A DNA stretch of 64,000 nt from Arenicola marina. Taxonomy: Eukaryota > Annelida > Polychaeta > Arenicolidae. Below, piece by piece: positions 22,201 to 28,940 of the stretch (its first letter is position 1; each line of letters starts with the position of its first letter). Under the pieces are notes generated by a model, which was not told the origin of the DNA, ran no database searches, and saw nothing but the letters and a program-made list of their open reading frames with translations. The stretch lies in the NCBI GenBank assembly GCA_964019135.1, contig OZ025264.1:37781994-37845993 (forward strand), written 5' to 3'. Made by a program: the position numbers and the translations under genes.

Positions 22201-24961
22201 TGATCTTGTAAGTGTTCAAGTATGACACGATGCGCAGTGATCTTGTAAGTGTTCAAGTATGACACGATGCGCAGTGATCTTGTAAGTGTTCAAGTATGAC
22301 ACGATGCGCAGTCATTAGGGCTCAACGTAGACATGTGTTTGTAGTTCTTTCAGTAAGACTCAACGAAGACTTGTTTGTGTTTTCTCGTTAGGATTCAGTT
22401 TAGACATGTGCTTGTGTTCCTTTATTAGGATATCAGGATTTGTAGACTTGTTTCTGTTCTCTTGTTAGGACCTGGCGTAGATAGACCTTATCTGCTTTTG
22501 TTATCTCACTAAGAATCCATGTTTACTCTTTGTGTTCCCTGCTTTCGACTTCGTATATGCAGGTGTGTGTGTTTCTCTCTTTAGGAGAAGGACCAGAAAG
22601 AGGAGGAATCCAATGAGTTCGTCAGCGCCGTGTGCTGGCGTCCGGTCAGTCCTACTGGCTCTCAGAGCTCTGCTTCACTCAACATGTCGCTAACAATTTT
22701 CCACTACTTTAATCGCCGGTAGTTTTGGACCAGTTATTATATAGTATTCATCATTCCGTTCTGCATCTTACCTCTCAATGTTAGAGCATGTGAATTTTAA
22801 GGTCTTATTTAATGTCAGTTATTGTGGTTTGACGATTGATATCTGTATTTGTGTTTTATTTCAGAAATCCAATGTCTTACTGGCTGCCAACAGTCATGGT
22901 ATCATAAAGGTAATAGGACATGCCAGTGAATCTCATTGTATGTGTGCGATACCTTACTTGATCAGATTTTGGTGACAACGACGTTATATGACCTTAATTT
23001 TTCACTGCGCAGTTCACTCGCTCCTTGCTTGAGGAATGAAAAATCTGTCATCCTAGCCATGATTTGGGACTTGGGACAAGGCCAACTGTGCGATGGGCGC
23101 GGCGAGAAAAAGGGGTCGGTCCCTGTATGTAACTTAAATAAGCACCTGTTAACTATCTAGTTACAATATATTGGTGGAAGACACTGTGAAATTTTCCGTA
23201 TTTTTCTGTATCAATAACTGCGTTCAGTAAACTTAGCGCACTACAGCCCGCTGACTACCCAATGTTTACGCTGGCCTGACAGTGTTGCCGACGGCCGAAT
23301 TAAAACCGTAATTAGTGGACACTGATTAGCGGAAATGGGGAAACGGGTTTTGTTTTCGATAGATCGATTTATCTCGTTAAAAGTAGGTAATTGATGAACC
23401 CATGCATTTCTGTCTGAGATATATTACACAAAAATATAGATCTAAGCTTATGAAAATAAAATATGTACGGTACATGTTTTTATCTAAGATTAATTATTTT
23501 TAAATTTGTAATTTTTTGGTTTTTTATTATATTGGCATGTAGTTTCTCAAACAAAGGAAACTGCCAACCTGGCCTCTAACGCTGATTTAACGATTCATAT
23601 AATACCCAAATGTCTATCCTCCTAATTACAGAATTATGCGTCCTGGTTGTATCTCACAATAAAATTTAGAAGTGACCGCCAACCACGATTTCGCCGCTTA
23701 ACCAGGCGGCAGCCCTTTTTTGTGGTGTGTCCGCGATTGACCAATCATGAGGCGATACACTAATGATCAAACCGGAAATGAAGCCTACTGTGTGAGCAAA
23801 TACAAATAACTCCAATCATAACTTTTTTACTGAGACAATCGCTGCAAGAGATATATCAATATGTTTGGATGCAATTTTTCCATGAAACACTAAGATCATG
23901 GTCTACTGCGCGGCTCGGAACTGCCGTAATTCATCAGAAAATCGCGGCCCTGATCTCTCGTTTCACGCGTTTTCTCTGAAGGGTACCACTGTGAAGAGTT
24001 CCCTCTGCGAGATAACTTCCAGTTATAACGTAAGGCGGCGCCACATATAGGGTCAAAATATACGTCACTTGCTCCGGCAAAACGGCGCGCTGCTCGACAT
24101 TGATGGGGGCGGGTTGCCTTAATTTTTTCTCCTTACCATTCGGCCAAAACACAGCGTTAGCACTCGCCAAAGTAATTTTGAGGTGAACACTTTTGGTGCA
24201 GATCGCGATTAGATTAGATATGACACCAGCTTCAAGTGAACATACCAATAAAACATTGCAAAGTATGCAAATATGAATGTTCTTGTTCTTACAAAATTTG
24301 CCTGGTTGAATAGTTGTTGCATTGAAGGTTTAAAAACAAATTTTTGACGGTGATGGCTGTCCATACTTGTTATCCCATCATTCCAAATCAGTGTAAACAT
24401 TGGGCAATCTTCTAGCTGTTGTGCCCCAAGTTTACTGAGCGTGACCAATGTTATGGAAAAGTATATGTTCAATGTATCATCCGCCAACATATTGACACTA
24501 AACAGTTAACAGTTCTTTATTTAAAACACACAAAAGACTACTTGCGATCCACGCCTTGTTCGGCTTGCCGGCCGCGCAGCTTGCCTGGTTCCACGTCTTA
24601 TGTCGTAACTAGTATGACAGCCCTCTACGCGCGGTATCCATGGTTACGCAGGGGGCGAGTCAGACTGAACAAAAAGCACTTGTTCGTTTGTTTGTCTCCA
24701 AACTGTCGGACCGGAATAAAACCCGCGAGAGCTGACATGCCCTGTTCTCTGCGGCACACTATCTCGCTCCCACCAAATACTCCGTTGGATAGCACAATTT
24801 GTCCTACGACTACGGTGGTCTGGTCAAAAGTCCATAAGACGCTAAGTGAAACCTATCGACCTGCCTACGAGTCTTCCGACACATATTTATCTACAATTGA
24901 ATGTTTCTCGTGCTTGATATGTTTTTTTTGTGTTTTTTTGCAGGTTTTAGAACTTGTATGA
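1204..24961 (+). CDS. COP1: COP1 E3 ubiquitin ligase, 3' part of a multi-exon gene (join of 14 exons)
   Basis: COP1 is a RING-type ubiquitin ligase that works alone or with DET1-DDB1-CUL4 to mark transcription factors such as c-Jun and ETS proteins for the proteasome; its WD40 propeller binds the substrates. I join 1204-1263, 4812-4913, 5291-5417, 8019-8154, 8649-8792, 10229-10337, 12831-12912, 18171-18287, 18500-18617, 20359-20504, 21934-22022, 22585-22644, 22865-22909 and 24944-24961. Every intron is GT-AG and all phases agree, giving 450 residues and TGA. From the N side: end of the coiled coil, an Ala-rich linker, the [11 protein letters not shown] signature, then seven WD40 blades ending in VLELV, as in vertebrate COP1 (about 730 residues). 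The RING and the first coiled-coil part must lie left of the window. Nothing suggests a pseudogene. Exon junctions were placed by eye from homology recalled from memory and from splice consensus. Confidence 0.95.
1264..3538 (+). other. COP1 intron DNA, no gene recognised
   Basis: Unique intron sequence. A 143-nt open stretch at 1494-1636 has splice-like ends but breaks the COP1 phase. A minus-strand frame at 2647-2841 is open but resembles nothing I know. Short poly-C tracts occur near 1605 and 2298. Confidence 0.6.
3539..3583 (+). CDS. COP1: Possible extra COP1 exon in the linker
   Basis: A 45-nt open segment ([15 protein letters not shown]) lies between a good acceptor (TTGTGTTTAG ending at 3538) and a donor GTCAGT at 3584. 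Both ends are phase 0, so it can be included or skipped without changing the reading frame. It falls where the COP1 linker between coiled coil and propeller varies in length and sequence, so homology cannot decide. It could be a chance pair of splice signals. Confidence 0.4.
3909..4797 (+). repeat. 40-bp minisatellite, almost homogeneous
   Basis: About 22 copies of a 40-bp unit containing GGGAGTTGTACATGTGAGAA. I see only three or so changes (near 4123, near 4215 and a one-base deletion in the last copy), so it is recent or actively homogenised. The right end blends into the acceptor of COP1 exon 2: the flank 4790-4815 still resembles a unit. Confidence 0.97.
4812..4913 (+). CDS. COP1: COP1 exon 2: Ala-rich linker
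   Basis: Thirty-four codons, [18 protein letters not shown] and on, between TACGTTGCAG (ending 4811) and donor GTACGTA. Phase 0 at both ends fits its neighbours. The low-complexity Ala/Ser linker has no strong family signature; the call rests on frame, position, GC-rich codon use and splice signals. Its acceptor directly follows the 40-bp minisatellite. Confidence 0.75.
4914..5290 (+). other. Short COP1 intron without a long array
   Basis: A 377-nt intron between exons 2 and 3 with ordinary unique sequence; one of the few larger COP1 introns here lacking a minisatellite. Confidence 0.8.
5291..5417 (+). CDS. COP1: COP1 exon 3: conserved pre-WD40 segment
   Basis: Contains [20 protein letters not shown], the highly conserved block just before the COP1 propeller, preceded by a conserved Trp. 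I chose the acceptor CCTCCAG ending at 5290 over a later CTGCAG because it keeps that Trp. The exon ends with one base of a split Gly codon at a strong donor, GTGAGT (5418). The last about 25 coding bases plus the donor are the first unit of the array that fills the next intron. Confidence 0.93.
5392..6735 (+). repeat. 32-bp minisatellite seeded at the exon 3 donor
   Basis: About 42 copies of a 32-bp unit with GCAGATGTGGGTGAGTGGAC. The first unit is the end of COP1 exon 3 itself: coding bases to 5417 followed by donor GTGAGT. Many copies therefore carry an intact GG|GTGAGT donor; others read GTGTGTG, GTGGAT or similar. Copy divergence is moderate. Confidence 0.95.
6736..7696 (+). repeat. 27-bp derivative of the 32-bp array
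   Basis: The unit shortens by 5 bp to 27 bp around CAGACATATGTGGGTGCGTG and becomes much more uniform (about 35 copies). The donor-like core is GTGAGT in some copies and GTGCGT in others. A marker variant (TTTGACATGTGGGTGCG) recurs 295 bp apart near 6820 and 7115, showing block duplication. Both strands stay open in several frames because 27 is a multiple of three. Confidence 0.95.
7697..8018 (+). other. End of COP1 intron 3, unique sequence
   Basis: About 320 bp of AT-rich unique sequence ending in the exon 4 acceptor; no other feature seen. Confidence 0.7.
8019..8154 (+). CDS. COP1: COP1 exon 4: linker to first WD40 blade
   Basis: Reads [20 protein letters not shown] then [17 protein letters not shown], clearly the COP1 segment before blade 1. 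Acceptor CGTTACAG ends at 8018, donor GTAAGT at 8155. The exon enters in phase 1 and leaves in phase 2 (AG of a Ser codon). Its last 17 bases recur in the minisatellite downstream. Confidence 0.95.
8138..8475 (+). repeat. About 34-bp repeat seeded at the exon 4 donor
   Basis: The end of exon 4 plus intron start, TCTAGTATAGTGTCTAG then GTAAGTACACCAGGC, recurs downstream as TCTAGTATAGTGTCTGG then GTGAATACACCAAGC, about seven times, clearest between 8270 and 8470. The donor has decayed to GTGAAT in the copies. A diverged AT-rich stretch (8165-8265) separates the founder from the cleaner copies. Confidence 0.9.
8649..8792 (+). CDS. COP1: COP1 exon 5: WD40 blade 1
   Basis: Encodes [20 protein letters not shown] and [20 protein letters not shown], almost identical to vertebrate COP1 blade 1. 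Acceptor TTGTTACAG ends at 8648; donor GTCAGT at 8793. It enters and leaves within Ser codons (phase 2). Confidence 0.97.
8817..10180 (+). repeat. 31-bp minisatellite in COP1 intron 5
   Basis: About 44 copies of a 31-bp unit with CTACAGTGGGCGGCCAGTTG. It begins about 25 bp after the exon 5 donor and ends about 48 bp before the exon 6 acceptor, so it fills almost the whole intron. Many copies contain GGGCGG, a GC-box core. No clear copy of the splice site itself. Confidence 0.96.
10229..10337 (+). CDS. COP1: COP1 exon 6: WD40 blade 2
   Basis: Encodes [20 protein letters not shown] followed by [16 protein letters not shown], a complete blade with the terminal LWD. Acceptor TTGTTCAG ends at 10228; donor GTGAGT at 10338. 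Leaves in phase 0. Confidence 0.97.
10344..12782 (+). repeat. 33-bp minisatellite in COP1 intron 6
   Basis: About 73 copies of a 33-bp unit with TAATACACTTACCACTGTAT. Diverged units start 6 bp behind the exon 6 donor and become uniform after about 10400. Read on the minus strand each unit contains GTGGTAAGTG, a near-perfect 5' splice site. Three main variants (GTGATGTG, ATGGTGTG, ATGGCGTG) alternate, and the block ending in ACCACTATGTTC recurs about 300 bp apart near 11570 and 11865. Open frames of up to about 495 codons are repeat artefacts. Confidence 0.96.
12831..12912 (+). CDS. COP1: COP1 exon 7: start of WD40 blade 3
   Basis: Encodes [20 protein letters not shown] then SGSDDSR, a strong COP1 match. 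Acceptor TTTGATAG ends at 12830. The donor is the weaker GTATGA at 12913, chosen because it leaves one G that, with the next exon, makes the Val of VKLW. This donor is repeated in the array that follows. Confidence 0.95.
12906..17997 (+). repeat. 31-bp minisatellite seeded at the exon 7 donor, 5 kb
   Basis: About 160 copies of a 31-bp unit with GAGGTATGAGCGCAGTGATG. The first copy begins at the end of exon 7: the exon's GAG followed by the donor GTATGAG. So nearly every unit repeats AGAG|GTATGAG. Variants (GGGCAG, a 3-5 bp deletion before TAGAG) are arranged in blocks, pointing to unequal exchange. The array ends 173 bp before the exon 8 acceptor. Confidence 0.97.
18171..18287 (+). CDS. COP1: COP1 exon 8: WD40 blades 3-4
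   Basis: Encodes [20 protein letters not shown] and [19 protein letters not shown]. Acceptor TTTTCACAG ends at 18170; donor GTAAAC at 18288. Ends with one base of an Asp codon completed by the next exon. Confidence 0.96.
18500..18617 (+). CDS. COP1: COP1 exon 9: WD40 blades 4-5
   Basis: Encodes [20 protein letters not shown] and [19 protein letters not shown]. The YYDLR is the WDxR-type blade end; motifs of that type can contact DDB1 in CUL4 receptors. Acceptor GGTTTCAG ends at 18499; donor GTAAGT at 18618. Confidence 0.97.
18624..20358 (+). repeat. About 57-bp minisatellite filling COP1 intron 9
   Basis: About 29 copies of a 54-60 bp unit: GGTGGCTGATGGCCCTCTGT, then TGTGGTTCAGTG, then a poly-C tract (CCCCCCGCCCCCC) and CTAG. 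Diverged units run from 6 bp after the donor up to and including the exon 10 acceptor, whose TGATGGCCGCCTGTTCTCTC and CTCAG is a unit without the poly-C. The whole intron is array. Length varies mainly in the C tract. Confidence 0.95.
20359..20504 (+). CDS. COP1: COP1 exon 10: WD40 blades 5-6
   Basis: Encodes [15 protein letters not shown], a short insertion, then [20 protein letters not shown] and AC. Acceptor TGCCTCAG ends at 20358; donor GTAAGT at 20505. The acceptor lies inside the last, diverged copy of the array that fills the preceding intron. The loop after LWSLSAT is a few residues longer than I remember for the human protein. Confidence 0.96.
20511..21680 (+). repeat. 58-bp minisatellite with AP-1 sites in COP1 intron 10
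   Basis: About 20 copies of a 58-bp unit with GTCTGCTGCTAGCGGGGCGA and TGTGACTCATGACCCACC. The first copy begins about 6 bp after the exon 10 donor. I count 17 perfect TGACTCA heptamers, the classical AP-1 (Jun/Fos) site; three copies are altered (CGACTCA, and TGACCCC twice). Confidence 0.96.
21934..22022 (+). CDS. COP1: COP1 exon 11: WD40 blade 6
   Basis: Encodes [20 protein letters not shown] and [10 protein letters not shown]. Acceptor GTGCTACAG ends at 21933; donor GTAAGT at 22023. Ends in phase 0. The last about 25 bases plus the donor repeat in the short array that follows. Confidence 0.97.
21998..22318 (+). repeat. 37-bp repeat seeded at the exon 11 donor
   Basis: About eight to nine copies of a 37-bp unit. 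The founder is the end of exon 11 (GACACGGTGCGCAGTGTCCT) plus donor GTAAGTGTTCAAG; each following unit repeats GATGCGCAGTGATCTTGTAA and so carries an intact CTT|GTAAGT donor. Copies after the second are identical or nearly so, so the expansion is recent. Confidence 0.97.
22585..22644 (+). CDS. COP1: COP1 exon 12: start of WD40 blade 7
   Basis: Twenty codons, [20 protein letters not shown], match the acidic/basic loop and [10 protein letters not shown] of COP1. Acceptor TCTTTAG ends at 22584; donor GTCAGT at 22645. Phase 0 at both ends. Confidence 0.96.
22865..22909 (+). CDS. COP1: COP1 exon 13: WD40 blade 7
   Basis: Fifteen codons, [15 protein letters not shown], match the last propeller strand region. 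Acceptor TTTATTTCAG ends at 22864; donor GTAATA at 22910. Phase 0 at both ends. Confidence 0.95.
22910..23897 (+). other. Start of last COP1 intron, unique AT-rich DNA
   Basis: Intron sequence with no recognised coding region. Around 23330-23520 it is very AT-rich. Confidence 0.6.
23898..24035 (+). pseudogene. THAP-domain exon fragment inside a COP1 intron
   Basis: From ATG at 23898 the frame reads [20 protein letters not shown] then SFHAFSL, the first half of a THAP zinc finger: C-x4-C, then the SFHxF motif. THAP domains bind DNA and occur in P-element-type transposases and in host genes derived from them. The frame reaches a possible donor (AAC|GTAAGG near 24030) and a stop soon after. I find no second half with C-x2-H. 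Most likely a transposon remnant or a lone 5' exon nested in the host intron. Confidence 0.55.
24036..24943 (+). other. Rest of last COP1 intron
   Basis: No gene recognised. Open frames on both strands here (for example + 24419 on) show no family resemblance. The intron ends in a T-rich tract and TTTTGCAG. Confidence 0.55.
24944..24961 (+). CDS. COP1: COP1 exon 14: five-codon coding end
   Basis: After a T-rich tract and TTTTGCAG, the bases encode VLELV and stop TGA, the usual COP1 C-terminus. Only 18 coding nt lie in the last exon. No AATAAA lies between the stop and the minisatellite that begins about 30 bp later. Confidence 0.93.
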   Translation, partial: VLELV

Positions 24962-24992
24962 CGAGAAGATCGTATTTTACATATCCTTTCGG

Positions 24993-27780
24993 CATTTCGT
25001 CTCCGCGGCGTCTCAGTGAGGTCTCCTGTCCAGTCGCCATGACGTCTCAGTGAGGTCTACTGTCCAGTCGCCATGACGTCTCCGCGGCGTCTCTGTGAGG
25101 TCTACTGTCCAGTCTCCATGACGTCTCAGTGAGGTCTCCTGTCCAGTCTCCATGACGGCTCCGCGACGTCTCAGTGAGGTCTACTGTCCAGTCTCCATGA
25201 CGGCTCCGCGACGTCTCTGTGAGGTCTCCTGTCCAGTCGCCATGACGTCTCCGCGACGTCTCAGTGAGGTCTACTGTCCAGTCTCCATGACGTCTCAGTG
25301 AGGTCTACTGTCCAGTCGCCATGACGTCTCCGCGACGTCTCTGTGAGGTCTACTGTCCAGTCTCCCCGACGTCTCTGTGAGGTCTACTGTCCAGTCTCCA
25401 TGATGTCTCAGTGAGGTCTACTGTCCAGTCTCCATGACGTCTCCGCGACGTTTCTGTGAGGTCTCCTGTCCAGTCTCCATGACGTCTCCCCGACGTCTCT
25501 GTGAGGTATCCTGTCCAGTCTCCATGACGTCTCCGCGACGTCTCTGTAAGGTCTACTGTCAGTCTCCGCGACGTCTCTGTAAGGTCTACTGTCCATTCTC
25601 CATGACGTCTCTGTGAGGTCTCCTGTCCAGTCGCCATGACGTCTCTGTGAGGTCTACTGTCCAGTCTCCATGACGTCTCTGTGAGGTCTACTGTCCAGTC
25701 TCCGTGACGTCTCTGTGAGGTCTACTGTCCAGTCTCCATGACGTCTCTGTGAGGTCTACTGTCCAGTCTCCATGACGTCTCCCCGACGTCTCTGTGAGGT
25801 CTACTGTCCAGTCTCCATGACGTCTCCGCGACGTCTCTGTGAGGTCTACTGTCCAGTCTCCGCGACGTCTCTGTGAGGTCTACTGTCCAGTCTCCATGAC
25901 GTCTCCCCGACGTCTCTGTGAGGTCTACTGTCCAGTCTCCATGACGTCTCCGCGACGTCTGTGTGAGGTCTACTGTCCAGTCTCCATGACGTCTCTGTGA
26001 GGTCTACTGTCCAGTCGCCATGACGTCTCTGTGAGGTCTACTGTCCAGTCTCCATGACGTCTCTGTGAGGTCTACTGTCCAGTCTCCGCGACGTCTCTGT
26101 GAGGTCTACTGTCCAGTCTCCATGACGTCTCTGTGAGGTCTACTGTCCAGTCTCCATGACGTCTCCCCGACGTCTCTGTGAGGTCTACTGTCCAGTCTCC
26201 GCGACGTCTCTGTGAGGTCTACTGTCCAGTCTCCATGACGTCTCCGCGACGTCTCTGTGAGGTCTACTGTCCAGTCTCCATGACGTCTCCCCGACGTCTG
26301 TGTGAGGTCTACTGTCCAGTCTCCATGACGTCTCTGTGAGGTCTACTGTCCAGTCGCCATGACGTCTCTGTGAGGTCTACTGTCCAGTCTCCATGACGTC
26401 TCTGTGAGGTCTACTGTCCAGTCTCCGCGACGTCTCTGTGAGGTCTACTGTCCAGTCTCCATGACGTCTCTGTGAGGTCTACTGTCCAGTCTCCATGACG
26501 TCTCCCCGACGTCTCTGTGAGGTCTACTGTCCAGTCTCCATGACGTCTCCGCGACGTCTCTGTGAGGTCTACTGTCCTGTCTCCATGACGTCTCCCCGAC
26601 GTCTCTGTGAGGTCTACTGTGCAGTCTCCGCGACGTCTCTGTGAGGTCTACTGTCCAGTCTCCATGACGTCTCCGCGCCGTCTCTGTGAGGTCTACTGTC
26701 CAGTCTCCATGACGTCTCCCCGACGTCTGTGTGAGGTCTACTGTCCAGTCGCCATGACGTCTCTGTGAGGTCTCCTGTCCAGTCTCCATGACGTCTCCGC
26801 GACGTCTCTGTGAGGTCTACTGTCCAGTCTTCATGACGTCTCCGTGACGTCTTTGTGAGGTCTACTGTCCAGTCTCCGCGACGTCTCCGTGAGGTCTACT
26901 GTCCAGTCTCCATGACGTCTCTGTGAGGTCTACTGTCCAGTCTCCATGACGTCTCCCCGACGTCTCTGTGAGGTCTACTGTCCAGTCTCCGCGACGTCTC
27001 TGTGAGGTCTACTGTCCAGTCTCCATGACGTCTCCGCGACGTCTCTGTGAGGTCTACTGTCCTGTCTCCATGACGTCTCCCCGACGTCTCTGTGAGGTCT
27101 ACTGTGCAGTCTCCGCGACGTCTCTGTGAGGTCTACTGTCCAGTCTCCATGACGTCTCCGCGACGTCTCTGTGAGGTCTACTGTCCAGTCTCCATGACGT
27201 CTCCCCGACGTCTGTGTGAGGTCTACTGTCCAGTCGCCATGACGTCTCTGTGAGGTCTACTGTCCAGTCTCCATGACGTCTCCGCGACGTCTCTGTGAGG
27301 TCTACTGTCCAGTCTCCATGACGTCTCCCCGACGTCTGTGTGAGGTCTACTGTCCAGTCGCCATGACGTCTCTGTGAGGTCTACTGTCCAGTCGCCATGA
27401 CGTCTCTGTGAGGTCTACTGTCCAGTCGCCATGACGTCTCTGTGAGGTCTACTGTCCAGTCGCCATGACGTCTCTGTGAGGTCTACTGTCCAGTCGCCAT
27501 GACGTCTCTGTGAGGTCTACTGTCCAGTCTCCGTGACGTCTCCGCGACGTCTCTGTGAGGTCTACTGTCCAGTCGCCATGACGTCTCTGTGAGGTCTACT
27601 GTCCAGTCTCCATGACGTCTCCCCGACGTCTGTGTGAGGTCTACTGTCCAGTCGCCATGACGTCTCTGTGAGGTCTACTGTCCAGTCGCCATGACGTCTC
27701 TGTGAGGTCTACTGTCCAGTTTACATGGCGTCTCCATGACGTCTCATGTACAGTCTCCATGGCGTCTCGTGCCCAGTTTC
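24993..27780 (+). repeat. 34-bp minisatellite just behind the COP1 stop
   Basis: Roughly 70-80 copies of a 34-bp unit with GACGTCTCTGTGAGGTCTAC and TGTCCAGTCTCCAT; some units carry an extra 11-12 bp GACGTCTCCGC or GACGTCTCCCC insert. It begins about 30 bp after the stop codon and decays after 27720. Most units contain TGACGTC, one base short of the palindromic CRE/ATF site TGACGTCA. If transcription of COP1 continues here the array is 3' UTR. Confidence 0.95.
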
Positions 27781-27848
27781 ATGGCGTCTTTCATTCGATT
27801 GAAATATCCATACAGCTTGCAGAGTCGAATTAACAGTCGATGGAAGGG

Positions 27849-27888
27849 GGTGTGATTGGTGTGATTGGTGTGATTGGTGTGATTGGAC
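27849..27888 (+). repeat. Four tandem 10-bp units
   Basis: GTGTGATTGG repeated four times in a row, then unique sequence. Each unit includes ATTGG, the reverse of a CCAAT core. Confidence 0.85.
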
Positions 27889-28012
27889 ACAAATAACAAT
27901 GAATCTGGGGCGCGATACTATGACCTTCACCTTGCGGTAACAGGATACAAGCAATAACACTAACATCGAGTGGACGGCGACATAGCAACTAAACCTGTGG
28001 ATTTCTTGACTA

Positions 28013-28940
28013 ATGCAAGATGTGTATAAGATAGCACATGATGGTGTGTATAAGATAGCACATGATGGTGTGTATAAGGTAACATGTTGATGTGTAAAGT
28101 GTGTATAAGGTAACATGTTGATGTGTAAAGTGTGTATAAGGTAACATGTTGATGTGTAAAGTGTGTATAAGGTAACATGTTGATGTGTAAAGTGTGTATA
28201 AGGTAACATGTTGATGTGTAAAGTGTGTATACGTTAACATGTTGATGTGTAAAGTGTGTATACGTTAACATGTTGATGTGTAAAGTGTGTATAAGGTAAC
28301 ATGTTGATGTGTAAAGTGTGTATAAGGTAACATGTTGATGTGTAAAGTGTGTACAAGGTAACATGTTGATGTGTAAAGTGTGTACAAGGTAACATGTTGA
28401 TGTGTAAAGTGTGTATAAGGTAACATGTTGATGTGTAAAGTGTGTATAAGGTAACATGTTGATGTGTAAAGTGTGTATAAGGTAACATGTTGATGTGTAA
28501 AGTGTGTATAAGGTAACATGTCGATGTGTAAAGTGTGTATAAGGTAACATGTTGATGTGTAAAGTGTGTATAAGGTAACATGTTGATGTGTAAAGTGTGT
28601 ACAAGGTAACATGTTGATGTGTAAAGTGTGTATAAGGTAACATGTTGATGTGTAAAGTGTGTATACGTTAACATGTTGATGTGTAAAGTGTGTATAAGGT
28701 AACATGTTGATGTGTAAAGTGTGTATACGTTAACATGTTGATGTGTAAAGTGTGTATACGTTAACATGTCGATGTGTAAAGTGTGTATAAGGTAACATGT
28801 TGATGTGTAAAGTGTGTATACGTTAACATGTCGATGTGTAAAGTGTGTATAAGGTAACATGTTGATGTGTAAAGTGTGTATACGTTAACATGTCGATGTG
28901 TAAAGTGTGTATAAGGTAACGTGTTGATGTGTATACCGTA
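28013..28940 (+). repeat. 31-bp minisatellite
   Basis: About 30 copies of a 31-bp unit with GTAACATGTTGATGTGTAAA and GTGTATAAG. The left edge has two shorter units with AGATAGCACATGATGGTG. Variants ACGTTAACATG and ACAAGGTAACATG alternate. The AAG|GTAACA core looks like a splice donor, but no exon was found beside it. The minus-strand frames (MLPYTHFTHQHV) are artefacts of the unit. Confidence 0.95.

Noticed and set aside
24419..24961. 180-codon + frame overlapping the last COP1 exon (…VLELV)
   Set aside because: Only its final five codons belong to COP1 after splicing; the rest is intron sequence with a T-rich acceptor tract read through.
1..28940. CRISPR arrays
   Set aside because: The repeats are contiguous tandem units without unique spacers, in a eukaryotic gene.
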